Shown here: one piece after another, positions 1 to 7,693 of the stretch
How the letters are laid out: every line of letters begins with the position of its first letter
How positions within the stretch are numbered: position 1 is the first letter of the stretch
Assembly: GCA_964584905.1 (NCBI GenBank)
Contig: CAZPCC010000316.1
Span: 1 to 28,126 of the forward strand
DNA length: 28,126 bases
Source of the DNA: JALZIF01 sp964584905
GTDB lineage: Bacteria > Gemmatimonadota > Gemmatimonadetes > Gemmatimonadales > Gemmatimonadaceae
Direction: 5' to 3'
The notes under the pieces: generated by a model
Told to the model about the DNA's origin: nothing
Database searches by the model: none
What the model saw: only the letters and a program-made list of their open reading frames with translations
Position numbers and translations under genes: made by a program

Positions 1-241
1 GAACGCCATCTACAGCTTGTTCGCAGGATCTGCGAAATCTGCGTAATCTGTGGTTCCTGTGGTGTTTCCTAACCGCAGCGACCGCCGTTCAGCCCATCTC
101 GAGAGAAGCGCACTGACTGGAAGAGCCGCAAGAAACAAGCAACCACAGATCACGCCGTTTACGCAGAACGCCATCTACAGCTTGTTCGCACGATCTGCGA
201 AATCTGCGTAATCTGTGGTTCCTGTGGTGTTTCCTAACCGC
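1..241. repeat. Pair of 76-bp direct repeats of the CACAGATTACGCAGA family
   Basis: Bases 1-76 recur at 166-241 with a single difference (G at 26, C at 191). Each copy carries the complement of AACCACAGATTACGCAGAT. An opposite-strand unit lies at 141-168, so it can pair with the unit at 193-219 as a hairpin. Further units of this family lie at 11129-11157, 11229-11255 and 22499-22525. No credible gene is seen in 1-482: the open frames here consist of the repeat sequence itself. The first copy begins at base 1, so the element may extend out of the window. Function is unknown; it looks like a dispersed intergenic repeat. Confidence 0.8.
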
Positions 242-472
242 CACGACCGCTCCGAGAATGTTTACAGATGCAGCAGCGATCATCTGCGGAATCCGGTGTA
301 GATCTGCGCTTCGCAGTTGCAGTTTGCGGTTCTCTTGAGGCTCCTCGCTATCCCGAGTGGACGGCAGGGTCGGCATGAGACGGAGTAACGGGTCGCTGAG
401 GTCAACGCTCTTCCGCGAGAAGATCTCGCCACTCCGCGCGTCTCACGGTTGCGAAGTGCTGACTGAATCACT

Positions 473-477
473 GGAGG
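473..477 (+). promoter_or_regulatory. Shine-Dalgarno GGAGG fixing a GTG start at 483
   Basis: GGAGG lies 5 nt before the GTG at 483. It favours this start over the in-frame GTG at 357, which would put 42 residues of non-signal sequence in front of a clear lipoprotein signal peptide. Confidence 0.65.
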
Positions 478-482
478 CAACT

Positions 483-1229
483 GTGACCCGATCGCGGCGC
501 GAGGGGCCGCCTCACCGCCGGTGGACTCGGCTCGCGGCAGGGGCCGTGCTGATCACGGCGTTGATCGCGTGCAACGGCGGAGAGGAAACCCTGGAAACGT
601 TGGGCGAGAACGAAGTCTTTCAATTCGACTACGCATACGCCACCTACAACCCGCAGGCGAACGTGTACGTGGCACAGCGCGGGAGTGGAAGCGACTGCAC
701 GGCTCCAATTGCCGCGAACCTCACCCTGGCCCAACTGGCTGACCTGATACAGGCCCGGAATACCTCCTACGGCATTCATGCCTGCGCCACGAAGTTCCTC
801 ATCGCGGGCACGGATGCGCAAGCGGTGCGGGACGACGGCGGGATCCTGTTCGGCGCCGAAGCGACCGGTGGCCAGAACTTGACCATTTATGGTAACGGCT
901 TCGGCTCGACAAGCACTCAGATTCCCAGCGGGCTGGTCATCGTGACAAGCGGCGGCCTGACAGTGGGGCAGAAGACGACGCTCGGCGGAGCCGATATTTC
1001 CTTCGGCGCCTCGGGCGACGCATGGAGTTGCGAAGACGGAGGGCCCGTCTGGTCAGGCAATGCTAGCGGGGCCGGCGGAACGTTTTTCGAGATCACACTC
1101 AACGAGCGTGATGACACGGCCGGGCGTGTGGCGGGCGATTTTCAGTGCATTGCGCGCAATGTCAGCGACACGACTAACACTGCGCTGTTGTTGATTCTCG
1201 ATGGTGGATTCGCCTTGCGCATCAATTGA
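483..1229 (+). CDS. Putative lipoprotein of unknown function (248 aa)
   Basis: I do not recognise the family. From the GTG at 483 the product has a basic N-terminus (RHRRW-like, residues 7-15), a hydrophobic stretch and a lipobox ending ALIAC with Cys30, followed by NGGEE. That predicts export, lipidation at Cys30 and anchoring in the cell envelope. The mature part is rich in Gly, Thr, Ser and Asn with alternating hydrophobic residues, suggesting beta structure, and contains four cysteines that could form disulfides. An upstream in-frame GTG (357) would extend the protein by 42 residues and spoil the signal peptide. The gene is convergent with the S9 peptidase gene. Its stop codon is followed after 3 nt by the inverted repeat array at 1233-1407, which probably ends transcription. 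No enzymatic motif is visible. Confidence 0.75.
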   Translation: MTRSRREGPPHRRWTRLAAGAVLITALIACNGGEETLETLGENEVFQFDYAYATYNPQANVYVAQRGSGSDCTAPIAANLTLAQLADLIQARNTSYGIHACATKFLIAGTDAQAVRDDGGILFGAEATGGQNLTIYGNGFGSTSTQIPSGLVIVTSGGLTVGQKTTLGGADISFGASGDAWSCEDGGPVWSGNASGAGGTFFEITLNERDDTAGRVAGDFQCIARNVSDTTNTALLLILDGGFALRIN

Positions 1230-1232
1230 GGC

Positions 1233-1407
1233 AGGAAATAGGAAATAGGAATTAGGAATTAGGAATTAGGAATTAGGAATTGGGGAATGGGAATGGGACG
1301 CAGCTACTCACGAGGGAACTGAACACTTTCGTCGAGATCTGCCGATTTCCTATTTCCTATTTCCTAATTCCTAATTCCTAATTCCTATTTCCTATTTCCT
1401 ATTTCCT
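1233..1407. repeat. Inverted pair of AGGAATT/AGGAAAT arrays filling a convergent spacer
   Basis: Bases 1233-1281 are about seven tandem units of AGGAAAT or AGGAATT. Bases 1345-1407 carry the same units in reverse complement, about nine copies. The 63-bp centre (1282-1344) is not repetitive apart from GGGAAT steps at its left edge. The arms can pair over roughly 45 bp as RNA or cruciform DNA. The element starts 3 nt after one stop codon (1229) and ends 1 nt before the other (1409), so it is the whole spacer between two convergent genes. A bidirectional terminator or mRNA 3'-end stabiliser is plausible, but this is inference. Confidence 0.85.
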
Positions 1408-1408
1408 G

Positions 1409-4015
1409 CTACTCGATCTCCGCCCCCGCCCGATAGTAATCGCCCAGCAGGTGCTCGGTGAAGTACTCGAACATCATCTGAGTGAAGTACGGCTGCATGT
1501 CGGCAAAGCCGTGCGCCTTGCCAGGCATGATCATCATGTCGAACCGCTTGTTCGCCTTGATGAGCGCATTCACGAGCCGGATCGTGTTGCCGGGGTGCAC
1601 GTTGTTGTCCATGTCGCCGTGCACGAGAAGCAGCTTCCCCTTGAGGTTGGCGGCCAGTTCGGCGTTGGTTGGCACCTTGATATCGAAACGAAGGCTGTCT
1701 TCCGCCGACAGAGTGTCCGCTAGCGAATCGACATCCTGAGAGCCGTTGCCGTTTCCGTTCCCACTCACGGTATTGGCACCGCCGCGACGAGCGCGTGCGC
1801 TGTCCGCCTTCTGCCGGGCGATCAGCCTGAGCCCGTGGTGCTGCTCGCTCCAGTTCTGGTTGTATATGTTGTTGTCGTGATTCCCGGCCGAGCTCACGCC
1901 GACCTTGAAAAAGTCGTTATAGGGAGGCTGCAGCATTGCCGCTCCCGTCAGGAATCCACCACCGGAATGGCCGTAGATTCCCACGCGCCGGATGTCGATG
2001 AACTTGTAGCGGGCGGCAAGTTGCTCGATGCCCGTTTTCTTGTCGGCAAGCGCGTAATCGCGGAGGTTGAAGTACCCGAAGCTGTGATAGGCATTCGACC
2101 GCTGCGGGCTGCCGCCGCGGTTGCCGATCTGAATTACGATGAAGCCGAGCTGTGCGAGCTGCTGTGGCGTGCCGCCGGGTGTGAAGCTCGAGATCACCGA
2201 TTCCGTCTGCGGGCCTGGATACACGTGCGCTATGATCGGATACTTACGCGTCGAGTCGAAGTCGAACGGCTTCCACATGTTGCCGTAGATGTCGGTGATG
2301 CCATCGGCGGCCTTGACGACGAACCGTTCGGGGGTCGTCCACCCCATCTCGACCAACCGGGAAATATCCATCTCCTCCAGCGCCATCACCTCGCGTCCGA
2401 ATGCGTCACGCAGAACCGACCGCGGGGCGGCATCGACGCGCGAGTAGGTGTCGACGACATACCTCTTTGTCGGCGAGACGGTGGACGTGTGGTTGAAGTT
2501 GCCCGGGTCGATCAGCGCGAAGCCCGATCCGTCGGCATTTATGCGATAAAGGTGGCGATAGTAGGGATCCTCCCCCTCCTCGCGCCCGACCCCCTGGATG
2601 TAGACGACGCTGCGGACCGTGTCGATTTCCGCGATTCGCTCGGCGCGCCAGGATCCCGACGTCAATGGCCGCTTGAGCTTCCCGTTATGATCGTAGAGAT
2701 AGAAGTGTCCGAAGCCCGTGCGCTCCGACCACCAGATCATGTCGCCGCCGCCTTTCGTGTAACGCACCGGCTGCGTCTCGAGATACGAGTTCTCCACCGA
2801 TTCGCTGAGCAGCGGAGTGATCGCGCCGCTGGCAAGGTCGACCTCGACCAGCTCCAGATTGCGCTGCAGCCTGTCGCGCCTGGCGAGCCGGAGCTTCTCC
2901 GATCCGGTCGTCCAGTGAATGTGCTGCAGCCTCTGATCCCTCCAACGCTTGACATCGATGGGCTCGAGGCCCGATTCACCTCTGCGGTGCACGTAGAGCT
3001 CCACCTGAGCCACGTTCTCTTCGCCAGGCATTGGATAGGCGTAGGAACGCAGCGTCGGGCGCGGCTCGGCGAGCACGTTCACCAGGTAAAGCTCGTTCAC
3101 CTTGCGCGAGTCGTTGCGCGTTACGGCGAACGCGCGCGAATCGGGCGACCACTCGACGTTTGCCCGTACGCGCGGATCGCGTGAGCGCGCGTTGCGCTCC
3201 TCGCGATCACCATCGTCGTCATCGTCGTCCTGTTGCTGCTGCTGGTTCTGCGTCGAATCGCGGAAGCCGAAGCTGTAATTCTTCTCGCCGTCGGTCGTGA
3301 TCTGGACCGTGTCGGGTTGACCCACCTCCACGAGATAGAGGTTGTGTTCGCGGGCAAAGACGAACGCGGTGCTGTCGGGCGAGAAATTGCGGAAGTCGGG
3401 TGGTTGACCCCGCCGAGTGGGGGGCCCAAAGCGCTGTTCACGTACCTCGACCTCTTCGTCCGCCGGAACTGTATCGCGCGAGGGGCGGCCCAGACTCTTG
3501 AGAGTTCGGCTCGTCAGGTGCCACTCGTAGCGGATGGTATCTACGGTGAACCGGATCCGCTTGTGGTCCTTGGTGAAGTTCAGCGTGTTGAAAGGCAGGT
3601 TGTTCGGCTCGTAAGGACGCCGATGAATCTCGGCGAGCGCGGCGGCCAGCTGCCCGTGGTCGAACAGCGGCGCCTTCGTCCGCGAGGCAGGAAGCACGAG
3701 GGTGAACCGGGAGCCGTTCCGATCGCGGAAGTTGTACCAGAGCGAATCGGTCTCGCCGATCCAGCGCGGCTGCACACCAGCGCTGTAGATCGCCTGGCGC
3801 ATGGCATTCGAGCTGAACCGCTCGGCGAGCAGCCAGTTGGCGTTGTTCACGCGCACCGGGCGCATTTCGATCTGAGGAACGGGCACTTGCGCCGCGGCCG
3901 GCTGAACGGCCAGCGCGAGCGCGAGAGCGATCCATGCCGCGGAGCGGGGGGCGGCAACGGCCGAGCTCGCGGCTGCGCCAATTGCGCGCCGGAGCGTGAA
4001 CTCCTGCTGAGACAT
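1409..4015 (-). CDS. Exported S9 family peptidase (prolyl oligopeptidase / DPP-IV type)
   Basis: An 868-residue secreted serine peptidase. An N-terminal signal peptide (about residues 1-43, ending PAAAQ) is followed by a beta-propeller-like region (about 50-560; DPP-IV N-terminal type) and a C-terminal alpha/beta-hydrolase domain. The catalytic triad is visible: Ser684 in GHSGGG, Asp803 in HGDMDNNVHP and His835 in GKAHGF. HVYPGP near residue 600 supplies the oxyanion-hole tyrosine. S9 enzymes of this class cleave short peptides, often after proline. The start at 4015 is chosen because GGAGGAAG lies just upstream and the signal peptide begins there; an in-frame start at 4165 adds 50 unlikely residues. 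Two low-complexity insertions are odd: a Gln5-Asp6 run around residues 258-268 and a Gly-Asn/Ser-Asp stretch around 745-775 between the nucleophile and the acid. It lies downstream of the M20 gene on the same strand. Confidence 0.92.
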   Translation of the reverse strand: MSQQEFTLRRAIGAAASSAVAAPRSAAWIALALALAVQPAAAQVPVPQIEMRPVRVNNANWLLAERFSSNAMRQAIYSAGVQPRWIGETDSLWYNFRDRNGSRFTLVLPASRTKAPLFDHGQLAAALAEIHRRPYEPNNLPFNTLNFTKDHKRIRFTVDTIRYEWHLTSRTLKSLGRPSRDTVPADEEVEVREQRFGPPTRRGQPPDFRNFSPDSTAFVFAREHNLYLVEVGQPDTVQITTDGEKNYSFGFRDSTQNQQQQQDDDDDDGDREERNARSRDPRVRANVEWSPDSRAFAVTRNDSRKVNELYLVNVLAEPRPTLRSYAYPMPGEENVAQVELYVHRRGESGLEPIDVKRWRDQRLQHIHWTTGSEKLRLARRDRLQRNLELVEVDLASGAITPLLSESVENSYLETQPVRYTKGGGDMIWWSERTGFGHFYLYDHNGKLKRPLTSGSWRAERIAEIDTVRSVVYIQGVGREEGEDPYYRHLYRINADGSGFALIDPGNFNHTSTVSPTKRYVVDTYSRVDAAPRSVLRDAFGREVMALEEMDISRLVEMGWTTPERFVVKAADGITDIYGNMWKPFDFDSTRKYPIIAHVYPGPQTESVISSFTPGGTPQQLAQLGFIVIQIGNRGGSPQRSNAYHSFGYFNLRDYALADKKTGIEQLAARYKFIDIRRVGIYGHSGGGFLTGAAMLQPPYNDFFKVGVSSAGNHDNNIYNQNWSEQHHGLRLIARQKADSARARRGGANTVSGNGNGNGSQDVDSLADTLSAEDSLRFDIKVPTNAELAANLKGKLLLVHGDMDNNVHPGNTIRLVNALIKANKRFDMMIMPGKAHGFADMQPYFTQMMFEYFTEHLLGDYYRAGAEIE

Positions 4016-4021
4016 GCGACA

Positions 4022-4029
4022 CTTCCTCC
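4022..4029 (-). promoter_or_regulatory. Shine-Dalgarno GGAGGAAG for the S9 peptidase start
   Basis: On the minus strand GGAGGAAG precedes the ATG at 4015 by 6 nt. It decides the start codon against the longer in-frame frame that opens at 4165. Confidence 0.7.
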
Positions 4030-4166
4030 GAGATGAATTGCCGGCAGGCGCGTGCGCGGTCGCGAGGATCGGCAGGCGGGCGGCTAGGCGCGGGCCGGAG
4101 TCTCGGCCCGATGACGTTACGCTGGTGCCCCCCTCCTGCGTTGGCTCTGACGCCGATCCGCGCACC

Positions 4167-4200
4167 CCCGCGTCCCGCGTCGCGTGCCCCGCGTCCCGCC
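4167..4200. repeat. Short CGCGTCCCG-type tandem stretch
   Basis: The spacer between the M20 and S9 genes holds repeats of CCCGCGTCCCGC with small variations. It resembles the other short-unit arrays of the window, in a G+C-rich version. It lies directly downstream of the M20 stop codon. No function can be assigned. Confidence 0.5.
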
Positions 4201-4201
4201 A

Positions 4202-5635
4202 CTACCTCGGATTCACGCGATAATCGAGCGGAGGCTTGCGATCGCCGATCAGCGAACGGTAGGTGAAGCCGGCCCCGCGCGCCTTGACGAACTCCGCATG
4301 GGCGTCGGTGATGAGCTCTGGCGTGGTGAAAAGATCGTAGACGCTCATCGCCAGGGTCTTGGCGGCGACGATCATTCCCTTGTGGCCAATGCTCATGCCC
4401 CCTGCGGCAACCGCCTGCCATGAATGCGCGGACGTGCCCGGCACCCATGCCGCCGCGCCAAAACCGGCGTTCGGAACGACCCAGCTCACGTCTCCGACAT
4501 CGGTAGATCCCGCGGCGTCGCTGCGGCCGTACGGCCGTACCTTAGCTGCTTCCGCCACATCGATCTTCGGGCCATCGAACGTCGCCGCGATCTGCTCGGC
4601 GAAGCGGCGTTCCTCCGCGGTGTAGTGCACCCCGCCGACGGCGAGCAGGTTCGCGTGAACCACCCGGGCCAGAGTCTCGTTAGGGAGTAGCGAATACACG
4701 CCGTTCACCACCTCGACTTCGACCTCGGTTTCAGTCCCCATCGCCGCGCCTTTCGCGGCCAGCTCCAGCCGCGCCCACAAGTCGACAACCTCCCTGGAGT
4801 CCGGATGGCGAGCATAGAAGTAAGCTTCGGCAAAATCGGGCACCACGTTCGGCGCGCCGCCACCGCTCGTTATGATGTGATGAATGCGCGTTCCCTCGGG
4901 CACGTGCTCGCGCATCATGTTCACCATGTGACTCATCGCTTCCACCGCGTCGAGCGCCGAACGGCCGGTCCAGGGCGAGATGGCGGCGTGGGCGGCCTTG
5001 CCACGGAAGCGGAACTTGCCCGATATGTTGGCCAGTGAGCCTCCTGGTCCGGCATCGTTTCGCGACTCGGGATGCCAGTCGAGCACCGCGTCCACGTCGT
5101 CGAACAAGCCCGCCCGAACCATGTAGATCTTGCCGCCGCCCCCTTCTTCGGCTGGCGTTCCGTATACGCGGAGCGTTCCCCGCTGCCCGCTTCTCGCCAT
5201 CCACTCCTTCACGGCAATCGCCGCAGCGACAGACGCGGTACCGAAGAGGTGATGTCCACAGGCATGTCCCGGCGCGTGCTCCACCAACGGCTGGCGGACG
5301 GGCACTGCGCCTTGCGAGAGTCCGGGGAGCGCATCGAACTCGGCGAGCACACCAATCACCGGTTTCCCGCTGCCGTAGCTCGCCACGAACGCCGTCGGGA
5401 TACCGGCGACACCGGATTCCACAGTGAACCCGGCGCCCTTCAATTCGGTCTGAAGGCGCGCTGAGCTCTTGTGCTCCTGGTAGCCCACCTCCGCCAGCGC
5501 CCAGATCTCGTCGGCAATGCTCGCGTACTTCGCTTTACGCGCCTCGATCGATGCCGCCATGTCCTCCTTCGCATTCTGCGCAAGGATGGCCGGAGATGAG
5601 ACGCACAGGAGTAGTATGATGGTGAACTGGCGCAT
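4202..5635 (-). CDS. Exported M20 family amidohydrolase (AbgB-like)
   Basis: A 477-residue metal-dependent amidohydrolase/peptidase with an N-terminal signal peptide (about residues 1-20, ending ILAQ), so probably periplasmic. Metal-site motifs of the M20 amidohydrolase branch are present: GHACGHH at 123-129 (Cys126, His128), GTPAEEGGGGK at 159-169 (Glu163, Glu164), DWHPES at 186-191 (His188) and KAAHA at 213-217 in the dimerisation/lid part. The relatives are p-aminobenzoyl-glutamate hydrolase subunit B and aminoacylase-type enzymes that cleave N-acyl or peptide-like amides; the exact substrate is not visible. There is no strong ribosome site, but the signal peptide supports the ATG at 5635. 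It precedes the S9 peptidase gene by 186 nt on the same strand and may form an operon with it for peptide scavenging. Confidence 0.9.
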   Translation of the reverse strand: MRQFTIILLLCVSSPAILAQNAKEDMAASIEARKAKYASIADEIWALAEVGYQEHKSSARLQTELKGAGFTVESGVAGIPTAFVASYGSGKPVIGVLAEFDALPGLSQGAVPVRQPLVEHAPGHACGHHLFGTASVAAAIAVKEWMARSGQRGTLRVYGTPAEEGGGGKIYMVRAGLFDDVDAVLDWHPESRNDAGPGGSLANISGKFRFRGKAAHAAISPWTGRSALDAVEAMSHMVNMMREHVPEGTRIHHIITSGGGAPNVVPDFAEAYFYARHPDSREVVDLWARLELAAKGAAMGTETEVEVEVVNGVYSLLPNETLARVVHANLLAVGGVHYTAEERRFAEQIAATFDGPKIDVAEAAKVRPYGRSDAAGSTDVGDVSWVVPNAGFGAAAWVPGTSAHSWQAVAAGGMSIGHKGMIVAAKTLAMSVYDLFTTPELITDAHAEFVKARGAGFTYRSLIGDRKPPLDYRVNPR

Positions 5636-5732
5636 TGGACCGAAGGTTATCTGGGTCTTCCGGGAAGGGAAGCGGCGGTTGTTGAGCTGCAGTTCTCGTC
5701 AGGCATTGTTTCGGCACAAGGTCCCGCATTTT

Positions 5733-5960
5733 TCATGCGGAGGGCGCGGAGGTCGCAGAGAATATGGCGCAGCGACTTGCTCCTTCACAATTGACGTCGA
5801 GCCACCCTGCGTTGGGCCGTGTTTCGATCTAATGCAGCGCATCTGAAGGACAACTCTTGGGAGATGCCTCAAGAACTCAGGCAATCGACGTGAGCCCGCC
5901 GAGCCTCGAGTTTCTCTGCGCCCTCCGCGAAACCACTGCGACCTCCGCGTTAAAAATTGC
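5733..5960. repeat. Inverted pair of GCGGAGGTCGCAGAG units
   Basis: The plus-strand unit at 5737-5762 (GCGGAGGGCGCGGAGGTCGC then AGAG) is mirrored by the complementary stretch at 5913-5951, which contains CTCTGCGCCCTCCGCG and GCGACCTCCGCG. The 150-bp interior is unique. A partial unit (GGAGGGCGCGGA) also occurs at 12769-12780. It resembles the inverted arrays elsewhere in the window in design but uses a different unit. Confidence 0.7.
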
Positions 5961-6118
5961 GGAGTCGCAAACGACAGCAATCCCTGACGCCCACTCAAGA
6001 GCCTGAAGACTCGGTTTTTTGAGGTCGATCGACGGACAACGAGACACCGAGCGTACACCCGATCTGCTTGCACTGCAACCAGGGAAGTGCGATCAGGTCG
6101 TCACCGCGGAAGCGACAC

Positions 6119-6176
6119 GGGAAAAGGGAAACGGGAACAGGAAAACGGGAAACAGGAAAACGGGAAACAGGAAACG
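6119..6176 (+). repeat. GGGAAAC tandem array, single orientation
   Basis: About eight units of GGGAAAC, GGGAACA or GGAAAAC run in one direction with no inverted partner nearby. The same unit forms an inverted pair at 9690-9770. It lies 150 bp upstream of the M14 carboxypeptidase gene. Confidence 0.8.
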
Positions 6177-6325
6177 ACGCCGGAATCGACCGTCTTCAAG
6201 GAGGGCGACAAGTCTAGACCCTCAGATGTGGGAAGACCATTTCGAGTCAGGGGGTTCCGCAGACTGCATCCGCGGCGGAAATTCGGTTTCCTGCGAACGA
6301 CCTGGCTTAGCCGCTCGAAAAGACC

Positions 6326-7681
6326 ATGCACATGCGCACCCTGCTCCTCGTCGCTGCGCCTCTCGCGCTCGCCTGCGCCACCCGTCCCGGTACCACCGAA
6401 TCGGACGCGCCGGTGATTCCGGACCGCCCAGTATCGTCGCGCCCCGATGCGATCATGGAGATGCCGCGCTCCGTTCCTAACACAACGGCGATGCGCCAGG
6501 GGCTGGCGATCGTCAACCGTCACCGGGTCGCCGGCATCACCAGCCGCCGGTTCACGCATGACGAGTACTGGCGCGCGATAGCTCCCTCGGTGGCGTCCCC
6601 TGCCTTTCGCTCAGAGGTCATCGGCCGGTCCATGAACGGGCGCGACATCCGGGCGCTGACGTTCGGCACCGGGCCGACCTCGGTACTCCTCTGGTCGCAG
6701 ATGCACGGCGACGAATCCACCGCCTCCATGTCCCTCGCCGACATCTTCGCGTTCCTCGCCTCGAGCGATCCGTCGCCGGTGAGAGGGCACCTTCGCGACA
6801 GTCTGACTATCACATTCGTGCCGATGCTCAATCCCGACGGCGCGGAGCTGTTCCAGCGCCAGAACGCCGTCGGAATCGATGTCAATCGGGATGCGCGGGA
6901 ACTCGCCACGCCCGAGGCAAGGGCACTCAAAGGGATCCGCGACCGCCTGGAGCCCGACTTCGGCTTCAACCTGCACGACCAGAACGCCCGTACGCGCGCC
7001 GGCCGGTCAGGCGGCCAGGTCGCCATCGCACTGCTCGCGCCCGCTTATGATTCATCCCGGAGCTATAACGAGGTGCGCTCACGAGCGAGGCTCGTCGCCG
7101 CCGGTATCGCGCGCACGCTGAACGCCGAGATCCCGGGACGAATCGCCGGATACGACGACACGTTCAACCCGCGTGCATTCGGTGACCTGATCCAGCAGTG
7201 GGGCACCAGCACGGTGCTCATCGAGAGCGGTGCGCTCCCCGACGATCCGGAGAAGCAGCGGCTGCGCGCGATCACCGGTGCGGCAATAATTTCGGCGCTC
7301 GACGCGATCGCCACCGGTTCGTACCGCTCCGAGGATACAGCATCCTACGAGAGGTTGCCTCGCAACACCGGCGGTGCCTACGATGTACTCGTTCTCGGCG
7401 GGCAGCTCGTGCTCCCCGGACACCCGCCGCTCCGCGCCGATCTTGCGCTCAACTACGACGAAGCGGTGGCACGTACCGGTCCACGGGTTCGCGACGTGGG
7501 TGATCTGCGGGAAGCGATAGCCCTCGACACGGTCGACGCCACGGGACTGTTCGTGCACCCTGACAGCGCCGTCATAACTGAGCGTGAGGGCAGCAGGTGG
7601 CTCCGACTCGGCGCACCCGGCCACTTCGACATCCGGCGTGGTCCTGCGGTGGCGAGTGCCCTTGTTCTCAGGGTCGAGTAG
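6326..7681 (+). CDS. M14-family zinc carboxypeptidase, putative lipoprotein
   Basis: A 451-residue metallocarboxypeptidase. The N-terminus (MHMRTLLLVAAPLALAC) has a lipobox LALAC with Cys17, so it is probably an exported lipoprotein. Zinc-site residues of the M14 family are visible: His127 and Glu130 in SQMHGDEST, His217 in FNLHDQN, the substrate-binding NR in GIDVNRD (184-189) and the general-base Glu300 in TVLIESG. The C-terminal 130 residues form an extra domain of unknown role. Translation could start at the ATG at 6326 or at 6332; neither has a strong ribosome site. It is divergent from the M20/S9 pair and convergent with the ABC-F gene (12-nt gap). With those enzymes it suggests extracytoplasmic peptide or peptidoglycan-fragment trimming; the exact substrate is not known. 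Confidence 0.88.
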   Translation: MHMRTLLLVAAPLALACATRPGTTESDAPVIPDRPVSSRPDAIMEMPRSVPNTTAMRQGLAIVNRHRVAGITSRRFTHDEYWRAIAPSVASPAFRSEVIGRSMNGRDIRALTFGTGPTSVLLWSQMHGDESTASMSLADIFAFLASSDPSPVRGHLRDSLTITFVPMLNPDGAELFQRQNAVGIDVNRDARELATPEARALKGIRDRLEPDFGFNLHDQNARTRAGRSGGQVAIALLAPAYDSSRSYNEVRSRARLVAAGIARTLNAEIPGRIAGYDDTFNPRAFGDLIQQWGTSTVLIESGALPDDPEKQRLRAITGAAIISALDAIATGSYRSEDTASYERLPRNTGGAYDVLVLGGQLVLPGHPPLRADLALNYDEAVARTGPRVRDVGDLREAIALDTVDATGLFVHPDSAVITEREGSRWLRLGAPGHFDIRRGPAVASALVLRVE

Positions 7682-7693
7682 ACGGCACCGCGC

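Larger units (their letters stand above)
5636..6325. other. 690-bp divergent spacer with repeat arrays, no gene seen
   Basis: This region separates the divergently transcribed M20 and M14 genes and should hold both promoters. It contains an inverted pair of GCGGAGG-type units (5733-5960) and a GGGAAAC array (6119-6176). Open frames across it have no recognisable product and read through the repeats. No clear sigma-70 promoter could be picked by eye. Confidence 0.6.

Noticed and set aside
1233..1407. Possible CRISPR array
   Set aside because: The units are 7 bp, contiguous, with no spacers of uniform length, and no cas gene is present. The same holds for the arrays at 6119-6176, 9690-9770 and 17845-17925.
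1835..3184. Long plus-strand open frame (449 codons) inside the S9 gene
   Set aside because: It is fully antisense to a peptidase with an intact catalytic triad. Its product is Arg/Val/Asp-rich with no family motif, as expected from the complement of G+C-rich codons.
3438..4448. 336-codon minus-strand frame bridging the S9 and M20 genes
   Set aside because: It is out of frame with both genes, rich in Arg and Ala, and crosses two real coding regions. I see no sign of a frameshifted gene remnant.
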